Of a stretch of DNA of 64,000 bases, positions 49,130 through 61,765 are shown piece by piece. Within the stretch, counting starts at the first letter, position 1; each line of letters opens with the position of its first letter. Made by a program: the position numbers and the translations under genes. The notes under the pieces are model-generated. The model worked only from the letters and a program-made list of their open reading frames with translations. It was not told the DNA's origin and did not search any database. Origin of the DNA: Hydractinia symbiolongicarpus (lineage: Eukaryota > Cnidaria > Hydrozoa > Anthoathecata > Hydractiniidae); the NCBI RefSeq assembly GCF_029227915.1, contig NC_079877.1, positions 33,259,851-33,323,850 of the forward strand, in the 5' to 3' direction.

Positions 49130-52100
49130 TAGACAAATGAAGTACCCAGGGAGTAAACTCATTTCCCGAACGATTTTTTAAATTATTTTTTCACCACTAA
49201 AATGCATGAGACTTGTAGTTTTCAAAAATGTTTTCATTTTTGATGAGACGCTTATTGAAAGATGTTTAATCGCCGGCAAACGAAAACCCGCGATTTCCTG
49301 TACATCCCGGGCTTGGCACGTATTATCAAAAGTATACAAAGAAAGTACCCTGTGAGTAAACTCATTTCCAGAACGATTTTTTAAATTATTTTTTCACCAC
49401 TAAAACGCGTGAGACTTGTAGTTTTCAAAAATGTTTTCATTTTTGATGAGACGCTTATTGAAAGAGGTTTAATCGCCGGCAAACGAAAACCCGCGATTTC
49501 CCGTAAATCCTGGGCTTGGCCCGTATAGTCAAAAGTATACAAAGAAAGTACCCAGGGAGTATACTCATTTCCCGAACGATTTTTTAAATTATTTTTGCAC
49601 CACTAAAACGCATGAGACTTGTAGTTTTCAAAAATCTTTTCATTCTTGATGAGACGCTGAATAAAAGAAGTTTAATCGCCGGCAAACGAAAACCTGCGAT
49701 TTCCCGTAAATCCCGGACTCGGCCTGTATAGTCAAAAGTATACAAAGAAAGTACCCAGGGAGTAAAATCATTTCCCGAACGATTTTTTAAATTATTTTTT
49801 CACCACTAAAACGCATAAGACTTGTAGTTTTCCGAAATGTTTTCATTTTTGATGAAACGCCTAATAAAAGTGGTTTAATCGCCGGCAAACGAAAACCCGC
49901 GATTTCCTGTAAATCCCGGGCTTGGCCCGTATGGTCAAAGGTATACAAAGAAAGTACCCAGAGAGTAAACTCATTTCCTGAACGATTTTTTAAATTATTT
50001 TTTCACAACTAAAACCCATGAGACTTGTAGTTTTCAAAAATGTTTTCATTTTTGATGAGACGCGTAATGAAAGAGGTTTAATCGCCGGCAACGAAAACCC
50101 GCGATTTCACGTAAATCCCGGGCTTGGCCCGTATAGTCGAATGTATACAAAGAAAGTACCCAGGGTGTACACTCATTTCCCGAACGATTTTTTAAATTTT
50201 TTTCACCACTAAAACGCATGAGACTTGTAGTTTTCAAAAATGTTTTCATTTTTGATGAGACGCTGAATAAAAGACGTTTAATCGCCGGCAAACGAAAACC
50301 CGCGATTTCACGTAAATCCCGGGCTTCGCCCGTATAGTCAAAAGTATACAAAGAAAGTACCCAGGGAGTAAACTCGTTTCCCGAACGATTTTTTAAATTA
50401 TTTTTTCACCACTAAAACGCGTGAGACTTGTAGTTTTCAAAAATATTTTCATTTTTGATGAGACGCTGATAAAAGAAGTTTTATTGCCGGCAAACGAAAA
50501 CCCGCCATTTCCTGTAAACCCCGGACTCGGCCCGTATAGTCAAAAGTATACAAAGAAAGTACCCAGGGAGTAAACTCATTTCCCATGTATACAAAGAAAG
50601 TACCCTGTGAGTAAACCCATTTCCTAAACGATTTTTTAAATTTTCTTTTCACCACTAAAACGCATGAGACTTGTAGTTTTCAAAAATGTTTTCATTTTTG
50701 ATGACACGCTGATTAAAAAACTTTAATCGCCAGCAAACGAAAACCCGCCATTTCCCGTAAACCCCGGACTCGGCCCGTATAGTCAAAAGTAGACAAATGA
50801 AGTACCCAGGGAGTAAACTCATTTCCCGAACGATTTTTTAAATTATTTTTTCACCACTAAAATGCATGAGACTTGTAGTTTTCAAAAATGTTTTCATTTT
50901 TGATGAGACGCTTATTGAAAGATGTTTAATCGCCGGCAAACGAAAACCCGCGATTTCCTGTACATCCCGGGCTTGGCACGTATTATCAAAAGTATACAAA
51001 GAAAGTACCCTGTGAGTAAACTCATTTCCAGAACGATTTTTTAAATTATTTTTTCACCACTAAAACGCGTGAGACTTGTAGTTTTCAAAAATGTTTTCAT
51101 TTTTGATGAGACGCTTATTGAAAGAGGTTTAATCGCCGGCAAACGAAAACCCGCGATTTCCCGTAAATCCTGGGCTTGGCCCGTATAGTCAAAAGTATAC
51201 AAAGAAAGTACCCAGGGAGTATACTCATTTCCCGAACGATTTTTTAAATTATTTTTGCACCACTAAAACGCATGAGACTTGTAGTTTTCAAAAATCTTTT
51301 CATTCTTGATGAGACGCTGAATAAAAGAAGTTTAATCGCCGGCAAACGAAAACCTGCGATTTCCCGTAAATCCCGGACTCGGCCTGTATAGTCAAAAGTA
51401 TACAAAGAAAGTACCCAGGGAGTAAAATCATTTCCCGAACGATTTTTTAAATTATTTTTTCACCACTAAAACGCATAAGACTTGTAGTTTTCCGAAATGT
51501 TTTCATTTTTGATGAAACGCCTAATAAAAGTGGTTTAATCGCCGGCAAACGAAAACCCGCGATTTCCTGTAAATCCCGGGCTTGGCCCGTATGGTCAAAG
51601 GTATACAAAGAAAGTACCCAGAGAGTAAACTCATTTCCTGAACGATTTTTTAAATTATTTTTTCACAACTAAAACCCATGAGACTTGTAGTTTTCAAAAA
51701 TGTTTTCATTTTTGATGAGACGCGTAATGAAAGAGGTTTAATCGCCGGCAACGAAAACCCGCGATTTCACGTAAATCCCGGGCTTGGCCCGTATAGTCGA
51801 ATGTATACAAAGAAAGTACCCAGGGTGTACACTCATTTCCCGAACGATTTTTTAAATTTTTTTCACCACTAAAACGCATGAGACTTGTAGTTTTCAAAAA
51901 TGTTTTCATTTTTGATGAAACGCCTAATAAAAGTGGTTTAATCGCCGGCAAACGAAAACCCGCGATTTCCTGTAAATCCCGGGCTTGGCCCGTATGGTCA
52001 AAGGTATACAAAGAAAGTACCCAGAGAGTAAACTCATTTCCTGAACGATTTTTTAAATTATTTTTTCACAACTAAAACCCATGAGACTTGTAGTTTTCAA

Positions 52101-52450
52101 AAATGTTTTCATTTTTGATGAGACGCGTAATGAAAGAGGTTTAATCGCCGGCAACGAAAACCCGCGATTTCACGTAAATCCCGGGCTTGGCCCGTATAGT
52201 CGAATGTATACAAAGAAAGTACCCAGGGTGTACACTCATTTCCCGAACGATTTTTTAAATTTTTTTCACCACTAAAACGCATGAGACTTGTAGTTTTCAA
52301 AAATGTTTTCATTTTTGATGAGACGCTGAATAAAAGACGTTTAATCGCCGGCAAACGAAAACCCGCGATTTCACGTAAATCCCGGGCTTCGCCCGTATAG
52401 TCAAAAGTATACAAAGAAAGTACCCAGGGAGTAAACTCATTTCCCGAACG
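49130..52450. repeat. 1660-bp tandem duplication with chimeric junction, plus nested 403-bp duplication
   Basis: The private variant GGCACGTATTATC is at 49315 and again 1660 bp later at 50975, with all following markers in step. Copy 1 is about 49130-50789 and copy 2 starts at about 50790. Inside copy 2 a two-monomer unit beginning GATGAAACGCCTAAT is duplicated: 51511-51913 and 51914-52316 (403 bp). Both junctions fall at matching positions inside monomers. Confidence 0.8.
50457..50699. repeat. Extended 243-bp monomer, fourth copy
   Basis: The CATTTCCC-ATGTATAC junction lies at about 50578-50592. The monomer is followed by GATGACACGCTGATTAAAAAAC, as in the other three copies, so the two-monomer context moved as one block. 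Confidence 0.85.
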
Positions 52451-55067
52451 ATTTTTTATATTATTTTTGCACCACTAAAACGCATGAGACTTGTAGTTAT
52501 CAAAAATGTTTTCATTTTTGATGAGACGCTGAATAAAAGGAGTTTAATCGCCGGCAAACGAAAACCTGCGATTTCCCGTAAATCCTGGACTCGGCCCGTA
52601 TAGTCAAAAGTATACAAAGAAAGTACCCAGGGAGTAAACTCATTTCACGAACGATTTTTTCAATTATTATTTCACCACTAAAGCCCATGAGAGTTGTAGT
52701 TTTCAGAAATGTTTTCATTTTTGATGAGACGCTTAATGAATGTGGTTTAATAGCCGGCAAACGAAAACCCGCTATTTCCCGTAAATCCCGGGCTGGGCCC
52801 GTATAGTTAAAAGTATACAAAAAAGTACCCAGGAAGTATACTCATTTTCCGAACGATTTTTTAAATTATTTTTTCACCACTAAAACGCATGAGACTTGTA
52901 GTTTTCAAAAATATTTTCATTCTTGATGAGACGCTGAATAAAAGAAGTTTAATCGCCGGCAAACGAAAACCCGCGATTTCCCGTAAATCCCGGGCTTGGC
53001 CCGTATAGTCAAAAGTACACAAAGAAAGTACCCAGGGAGTAAACTCATTTCCCGAACGATTTTTTAAATTATTTTTTCACCACTAAAACGCGTGAGACTT
53101 GTAGTTTTCAAAAATGTTTTCATTTTTGATGAGACGCTTAATGAAAGTGGTTTAATCGCCGGCAAACGAAAACCCGCGATTTCCCGTAAATCCCGGGTTT
53201 GGCCCGTATAGTCGAATGTATACAAAGAAAGAACCCTGTGAGTAAACTCATTTCCAAAACGATTTTTTAAAGGATCTTTTCACCACTAAAACGCATGAGA
53301 CTTGTAGTTTTCAAAAATGTTTTCATTTTTGATGGGACGCTGAATAAAAGAAGTTTAATCGCCGGCATACGAAAACCCGCGATTTCCGGTAAATCCCGGA
53401 CTGGGCCCGCATAGTCAAAAGTAGACAAATGAAGTACCCAGGGAGTAAACTCATTTCCCGAACGATTTTTTAAATTATTTTTTCACCACTAAAATGCATG
53501 AGACTTGTAGTTTTCAAAAATGTTTTCATTTTTGATGAGACGCTTAATGAAAGTGGTTTAATCGCCGGCAAACGAAAACCCGCGATTTCCCGTAAATCCC
53601 GGGTTTGGCCCGTATAGTCGAATGTATACAAAGAAAGAACCCTGTGAGTAAACTCATTTCCAAAACGATTTTTTAAAGGATCTTTTCACCACTAAAACGC
53701 ATGAGACTTGTAGTTTTCAAAAATGTTTTCATTTTTGATGGGACGCTGAATAAAAGAAGTTTAATCGCCGGCATACGAAAACCCGCGATTTCCCGTAAAT
53801 CCCGGACTGGGCCCGCATAGTCAAAAGTAGACAAATGAAGTACCCAGGGAGTAAACTCATTTCCCGAACGATTTTTTAAATTATTTTTTCACCACTAAAA
53901 TGCATGAGACTTGTAGTTTTCAAAAATGTTTTCATTTTTGATGAGACGCTTATTGAAAGAGGTTTAATCGCCGGCAAACGAAAACCCGCGATTTCCTGTA
54001 CATCCCGGGCTTGGCCCGTATTATCAAAAGTATACAAAGAAAGTACCCTGTGAGTAAACTCATTTCCAGAACGATTTTTTAAATTATTTTTTCACCACTA
54101 AAACTCGTGAGACTTGTAGTTTTCAAAAATGTTTTCATTTTTGATGAGACGCTTATTGAAAGAGGTTTAATCGCCGGCAAACGAAAACCCGCAATTTCCT
54201 GTACATCCCGGGCTTGGCCCGTATAGTCAAAAGTATACAAAGAAAGTACCCTGTGAGTAAACTCATTTCCAGAACGATTTTTTAAATTATTTTTTCACCA
54301 CTAAAACGCATAAGACTTGTAGTTTTCAGAAATGTTTTTATTTTTGATGAGACGCTTAATGAAAGTGGTTTAATCGCCGGCAAACGAAAACCTGCGATTT
54401 CCCGTAAATCCCGGGTTTCGCCCGTATAGTCGAATGTATACAAAGAAAGTACCCTGTGAGTAAACTCATTTCCAAAACGATTTTTTAAAGGATCTTTTCA
54501 CCACTAAAACGCATGAGACTTGTAGTTTTCAAAAATGTTTTCATTTTTGATGGGACGCTGAATAAAAGAAGTTTAATCGCCGGCATACGAAAACCCGCGA
54601 TTTCCCGTAAATCCCGGACTTGGCCCGCATAGTCAAAAGTAGACAAATGAAGTACCCAGGGAATAAACTCATTTCCCGAACGATTTTTAAAATTATTTTT
54701 TCACCACTAAAATGCATGAGACTTGTAGTTTTCAAAAATGTTTTCATTTTTGATGAGACGCTTATTGAAAGAGGTTTAATCGCCGGCAAACGAAAACCCG
54801 CGATTTCCTGTACATCCCGGGCTTGGCCCGTATTATCAAAAGTATACAAAGAAAGTACCCTGTGAGTAAACTCATTTCCAGAAAGATTTTTTAAATTATT
54901 TTTTCACCACTAAAACGCGTGAGACTTGTGGTTTTCAAAAATGTTTTCATTTTTGATGAGACGCTTATTGAAAGAGGTTTAATCGCCGGCAAACGAAAAC
55001 CCGCGATTTCCTGTACATCCCGGGCTTGGCCCGTATAGTCAAAAGTATACAAAGAAAGTACCCTGTG

Positions 55068-58000
55068 AGTAAACCCATTTCCAGAACGATTTTTTAAATT
55101 ATTTTTTCACCACTAAAACGCATAAGACTTGTAGTTTTCAGAAATGTTTTTATTTTTGATGAGACGCTTAATGAAAGTGGTTTAATCGCCGGCAAACGAA
55201 AACCTGCGATTTCCCGTAAATCCCGGGTTTCGCCCGTATAGTCGAATGTATACAAAGAAAGTACCCTGTGAGTAAACTCATTTCCAAAACGATTTTTTAA
55301 AGTATCTTTTCACCACTAAAACGCATGAGACTTGTAGTTTTCAAAAATGTTTTCATTTTTGATGAGACGCTGATTAAAAGAAGTTTAATCGCCGGCAAAC
55401 GAAAACCCGCCATTTCCCGTAAACCCCGAACTCGGCCCGTATAGTCAAAAGTATACAAAGAAAGTACCCAGGGAGTAAACTGATTTCCCAACCGATTTTT
55501 TATATTATTTTTTCACCACTAAAACGCATGAGACTTGTAGTTTTCAAAAATGTTTTCATTTTTGATGAGACGCTTATTGAAAGAGGTTTAATCGCCGGCA
55601 AACGAAAACCCGCGATTTCCCGTAAATCCTGGGCTTGGCCCGTATAGTCAAAAGTATACAAAGAAAGTACCCTGTGAGTAAACTCATTTCCAGAACGATT
55701 TTTTAAATTATTTTTTCAACACTAAAACGCATAAGACTTGTAGTTTTCAGAAATGTTTTTATTTTTGATGAGACGCTTAATGAAAGTGGTTTAATCGCCG
55801 GCAAACGAAAACCTGCGATTTCCCGTAAATCCCAGGTTTGGCCCGTATAGTCGAATGTATACAAAGAAAGTACCCTGTGAGTAAACTCAATTCCAAAACG
55901 ATTTTTTAAAGTATCTTTTCACCACTAAAACGCATGAGACTTGTAGTTTTCAAAAATGTTTTCATTTTTGATGAGACGCTGATTAAAAGAAGTTTAATCG
56001 CCGGCAAACGAAAACCCGCCATTTCCCGTAAACCCCGAACTCGGCCCGTATAGTCAAAAGTAGACAAATGAAGTACCCAGGGAGTAAACTCATTTCCTGA
56101 ACGATTTTTTAAATTATTTTTTCACCACTAAAATGCATGAGACTTGTAGTTTTCAAAAATGTTTTCATTTTTGATGAGACGCTTAATGAAAGAGGTTTAA
56201 TCGCCGGCAAACGAAAACCCGCGATTTCCTGTACATCCCGGGCTTGGCCCGTATTATCAAAAGTATACAAAGAAAGTACCCTGTGAGTAAACTCATTTCC
56301 AGAACGATTTTTTAAATTATTTTTTCACCACTAAAACGCATAAGACTTGTAGTTTTCAGAAATGTTTTCATTTTTGATGAGACGCTTAATGAAAGTGGTT
56401 TAATCGCCGGCAAACGAAAACCTGCGATTTCCCGTAAACCCCGAACTCGGCCCGTATAGTCAAAAGTATACAAAGAAAGTACCCAGGGAGTAAACTGATT
56501 TCCCAAACGATTTTTTATATTATTTTTTCACCACTAAAACGCATAAGACTTGTAGTTTTCAGAAATGTTTTTATTTTTGATGAGACGCTTAATGAAAGTG
56601 GTTTAATCGCCGGCAAACGAAAACCTGCGATTTCCCGTAAATCCCGGGTTTGGCCCGTAAAGTCGAATGTATACAAAGAAAGTACCCTGTGAGTAAACTC
56701 ATTTCCAAAACGATTTTTTAAAGTATCTTTTCACCACTAAAACGCATGAGACTTGTAGTTTTCAAAAATGTTTTCATTTTTGATGAGACGCTGATTAGAA
56801 GAAGTTAATTCGCCGGCAAACGAAAACCCGCCATTTCCCGTAAACCCCGAACTCGGCCCGTATAGTCAAAAGTATACAAAGAAAGTACCCAGGGAGTAAA
56901 CTGATTTCCCAAACGATTTTTTATATTATTTTTTCACCACTAAAACGCATGAGACTTGTAGTTTTCAAAAATGTTTTCATTTTTGATGAGACGCTTATTG
57001 AAAGAGGTTTAATCGCCGGCAAACGAAAACCCGCGATTTCCCGTAAATCCCGGGCTTGGCCCGTATAGTCAAAAGTATACAAAGAAAGTACCCGGTGAGT
57101 AAACTCATTTCCAGAACGATTTTTTAATATATTTTTTCACCACTAAAACGCATAAGACTTGTAGTTTTCAGAAATGTTTTTATTTTTTATGAGACGCTTA
57201 ATGAAAGTGGTTTAATCGCCGGCAAACGAAAACCCGCGATTTCCCGTAAATCCCGGGTTAGGCCCGTATAGTCGAATGTATACAAAGAAAGTACCCTGTG
57301 AGTAAACCCATTTCCAGAACGATTTTTTAAATTATTTTTTCACCACTAAAACGCATAAGACTTGTAGTTTTCAGAAATGTTTTTATTTTTGATGAGACGC
57401 TTAATGAAAGTGGTTTAATCGCCGGCAAACGAAAACCTGCGATTTCCCGTAAATCCCGGGTTTCGCCCGTATAGTCGAATGTATACAAAGAAAGTACCCT
57501 GTGAGTAAACTCATTTCCAAAACGATTTTTTAAAGTATCTTTTCACCACTAAAACGCATGAGACTTGTAGTTTTCAAAATGTTTTCATTTTTGATGAGAC
57601 GCTGATTAAAAGAAGTTTAATCGCCGGCAAACGAAAACCCGCCATTTCCCGTAAACCCCGAACTCGGCCCGTATAGTCAAGAGTATCCAAAGAAAGTACC
57701 CAGGGAGTAAACTGATTTCCCAACCGATTTTTTATATTATTTTTTCACCACTAAAACGCATGAGACTTGTAGTTTTCAAAAATGTTTTCATTTTTGATGA
57801 GACGCTTATTGAAAGAGGTTTAATCGCCGGCAAACGAAAACCCGCGATTTCCCGTAAATCCTGGGCTTGGCCCGTATAGTCAAAAGTATACAAAGAAAGT
57901 ACCCTGTGAGTAAACTCATTTCCAGAACGATTTTTTAAATTATTTTTTCAACACTAAAACGCATAAGACTTGTAGTTTTCAGAAATGTTTTTATTTTTGA

Positions 58001-59530
58001 TGAGACGCTTAATGAAAGTGGTTTAATCGCCGGCAAACGAAAACCTGCGATTTCCCGTAAATCCCAGGTTTGGCCCGTATAGTCGAATGTATACAAAGAA
58101 AGTACCCTGTGAGTAAACTCAATTCCAAAACGATTTTTTAAAGTATCTTTTCACCACTAAAACGCATGAGACTTGTAGTTTTCAAAAATGTTTTCATTTT
58201 TGATGAGACGCTGATTAAAAGAAGTTTAATCGCCGGCAAACGAAAACCCGCCATTTCCCGTAAACCCCGAACTCGGCCCGTATAGTCAAAAGTAGACAAA
58301 TGAAGTACCCAGGGAGTAAACTCATTTCCTGAACGATTTTTTAAATTATTTTTTCACCACTAAAATGCATGAGACTTGTAGTTTTCAAAAATGTTTTCAT
58401 TTTTGATGAGACGCTTAATGAAAGAGGTTTAATCGCCGGCAAACGAAAACCCGCGATTTCCTGTACATCCCGGGCTTGGCCCGTATTATCAAAAGTATAC
58501 AAAGAAAGTACCCTGTGAGTAAACTCATTTCCAGAACGATTTTTTAAATTATTTTTTCACCACTAAAACGCATAAGACTTGTAGTTTTCAGAAATGTTTT
58601 CATTTTTGATGAGACGCTTAATGAAAGTGGTTTAATCGCCGGCAAACGAAAACCTGCGATTTCCCGTAAACCCCGAACTCGGCCCGTATAGTCAAAAGTA
58701 TACAAAGAAAGTACCCAGGGAGTAAACTGATTTCCCAAACGATTTTTTATATTATTTTTTCACCACTAAAACGCATAAGACTTGTAGTTTTCAGAAATGT
58801 TTTTATTTTTGATGAGACGCTTAATGAAAGTGGTTTAATCGCCGGCAAACGAAAACCTGCGATTTCCCGTAAATCCCGGGTTTGGCCCGTAAAGTCGAAT
58901 GTATACAAAGAAAGTACCCTGTGAGTAAACTCATTTCCAAAACGATTTTTTAAAGTATCTTTTCACCACTAAAACGCATGAGACTTGTAGTTTTCAAAAA
59001 TGTTTTCATTTTTGATGAGACGCTGATTAGAAGAAGTTAATTCGCCGGCAAACGAAAACCCGCCATTTCCCGTAAACCCCGAACTCGGCCCGTATAGTCA
59101 AAAGTATACAAAGAAAGTACCCAGGGAGTAAACTGATTTCCCAAACGATTTTTTATATTATTTTTTCACCACTAAAACGCATGAGACTTGTAGTTTTCAA
59201 AAATGTTTTCATTTTTCATGAGACGCTTATTGAAAGAGGTTTAATCGCCGGCAAACGAAAACCCGCGATTTCCCGTAAATCCCGGGCTTGGCCCGTATAG
59301 TCAAAAGTATACAAAGAAAGTACCCGGTGAGTAAACTCATTTCCAGAACGATTTTTTAATATATTTTTTCACCACTAAAACGCATAAGACTTGTAGTTTT
59401 CAGAAATGTTTTTATTTTTTATGAGACGCTTAATGAAAGTGGTTTAATCGCCGGCAAACGAAAACCCGCGATTTCCCGTAAATCCCGGGTTAGGCCCGTA
59501 TAGTCGAATGTATACAAAGAAAGTACCCTG
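55068..59530. repeat. 2233-bp (11-monomer) higher-order repeat, two tandem copies
   Basis: AGTAAACCCATTTCC at 55068 recurs at 57301, an offset of 2233 bp. The following monomers keep order and private variants: CCCGGGTTTCGCCC, TTTCCCAACCG, TTTTTTCAACAC, AATCCCAGG, AGTAGACAAATGAAG, GTATTATC, CCCGTAAAGTCG and AGAAGAAGTTAATTCG. The second copy ends at about 59530, where the sequence jumps to an earlier phase of the unit (1421 bp, seven monomers, back). Confidence 0.85.
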
Positions 59531-61765
59531 TGAGTAAACTCAATTCCAAAACGATTTTTTAAAGTATCTATTCACCACTAAAACGCATGAGACTTGTAGT
59601 TTTCAAAAATGTTTTCATTTTTGATGAGACGCTGATTAAAAGAAGTTTAATCGCCGGCAAACGAAAACCCGCCATTTCCCGTAAACCCCGAACTCGGCCC
59701 GTATAGTCAAAAGTAGACAAATGAAGTACCCAGGGAGTAAACTCATTTCCTGAACGATTTTTTAAATTATTTTTTCACCACTAAAATGCATGAGACTTGT
59801 AGTTTTCAAAAATGTTTTCATTTTTGATGAGACGCTTAATGAAAGAGGTTTAATCGCCGGCAAACGAAAACCCGCGATTTCCTGTACATCCCGGGCTTGG
59901 CCCGTATTATCAAAAGTATACAAAGAAAGTACCCTGTGAGTAAACTCATTTCCAGAACGATTTTTTAAATTATTTTTTCACCACTAAAACGCATAAGACT
60001 TGTAGTTTTCAGAAATGTTTTCATTTTTGATGAGACGCTTAATGAAAGTGGTTTAATCGCCGGCAAACGAAAACCTGCGATTTCCCGTAAACCCCGAACT
60101 CGGCCCGTATAGTCAAAAGTATACAAAGAAAGTACCCAGGGAGTAAACTGATTTCCCAAACGATTTTTTATATTATTTTTTCACCACTAAAACGCATAAG
60201 ACTTGTAGTTTTCAAAAATGTTTTCATTTTTGATGAGACGCTGATTAAAAGAAGTTTAATCGCCGGCAAACGAAAACCCGCCATTTCCCGTAAACCCCGA
60301 ACTCGGCCCGTATAGTCAAAAGTATACAAAGAAAGTACCCAGGGAGTAAACTGATTTCCCAACCGATTTTTTATATTATTTTTTCACCACTAAAACGCAT
60401 AAGACTTGTAGTTTTCAGAAATGTTTTTATTTTTGATGAGACGCTTAATGAAAGTGGTTTAATCGCCGGCAAACGAAAACCTGCGATTTCCCGTAAATCC
60501 CGGGTTTCGCCCGTATAGTCGAATGTATACAAAGAAAGTACCCTGTGAGTAAACTCATTTCCAAAACGATTTTTTAAAGTATCTTTTCACCACTAAAACG
60601 CATGAGACTTGTAGTTTTCAAAAATGTTTTCATTTTTGATGAGACGCTGATTAAAAGAAGTTTAATCGCCGGCAAACGAAAACCCGCCATTTCCCGTAAA
60701 CCCCGAACTCGGCCCGTATAGTCAAAAGTATACAAAGAAAGTACCCAGGGAGTAAACTGATTTCCCAACCGATTTTTTATATTATTTTTTCACCACTAAA
60801 ACGCATGAGACTTGTAGTTTTCAAAAATGTTTTCATTTTTGATGAGACGCTTATTGAAAGAGGTTTAATCGCCGGCAAACGAAAACCCGCGATTTCCCGT
60901 AAATCCTGGGCTTGGCCCGTATAGTCAAAAGTACACAAAGAAAGTACCCAGGGAGTAAACTCATTTGCCGAACGATTTTTTAAATTATTTTTTCACCACT
61001 AAAACGCGTGAGACTTGTAGTTTTCAAAAATGTTTTCATTTTTGATGAGACGCTTAATGAAAGTGGTTTAATCGCCGGCAAACGAAAACCCGCGATTTCC
61101 CGTAAATCCCGGGTTTGGCCCGTATAGTCGAATGTATACAAAGAAAGAACCCTGTGAGTAAACTCATTTCCAAAACGATTTTTTAAAGGATCTTTTCACC
61201 ACTAAAACGCATGAGACTTGTAGTTTTCAAAAATATTTTCATTTTTGATGGGACGCTGAATAAAAGAAGTTTAATCGCCGGCATACGAAAACCCGCGATT
61301 TCCCGTGAATCCCGGACTGGGCCCGCATAGTCAAAAGTAGACAAATGAAGTACCCAGGGAGTAAACTCATTTCCCGAACGATTTTTTAAATTATTTTTTC
61401 ACCACTAAAATGCATGAGACTTGTAGTTTTCAAAAATGTTTTCATTTTTGATGAGACGCTTATTGAAAGAGGTTTAATCGCCGGCAAACGAAAACCCGCG
61501 ATTTCCTGTACATCCCGGGCTTGGCCCGTATTATCAAAAGTATACAAAGAAAGTACCCTGTGAGTAAACTCATTTCCAGAAAGATTTTTTAAATTATTTT
61601 TTCACCACTAAAACGCGTGAGACTTGTGGTTTTCAAAAATGTTTTCATTTTTGATGAGACGCTTATTGAAAGAGGTTTAATCGCCGGCAAACGAAAACCC
61701 GCGATTTCCTGTACATCCCGGGCTTGGCCCGTATAGTCAAAAGTATACAAAGAAAGTACCCTGTG

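Larger units (their letters stand above)
43800..54000. repeat. Satellite zone with repeated long blocks carrying an extended monomer
   Basis: A marker pair TATGGTCAAAGGTATAC and CACAACTAAAACCC, followed by GGGTGTACACTC, recurs near 43.98, 46.65, 49.93, 51.6 and 52.0 kb. Offsets between copies of the marker at 44062 are 2674, 3282, 1660 and 403 bp. The first three exceed whole multiples of 203 by about 34-36 bp because each block includes one extended monomer. Between these, monomers with GTAGACAAATGAAG, AATGCATGAG and CCTGTACATCCC recur. No gene is seen. Confidence 0.8.
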
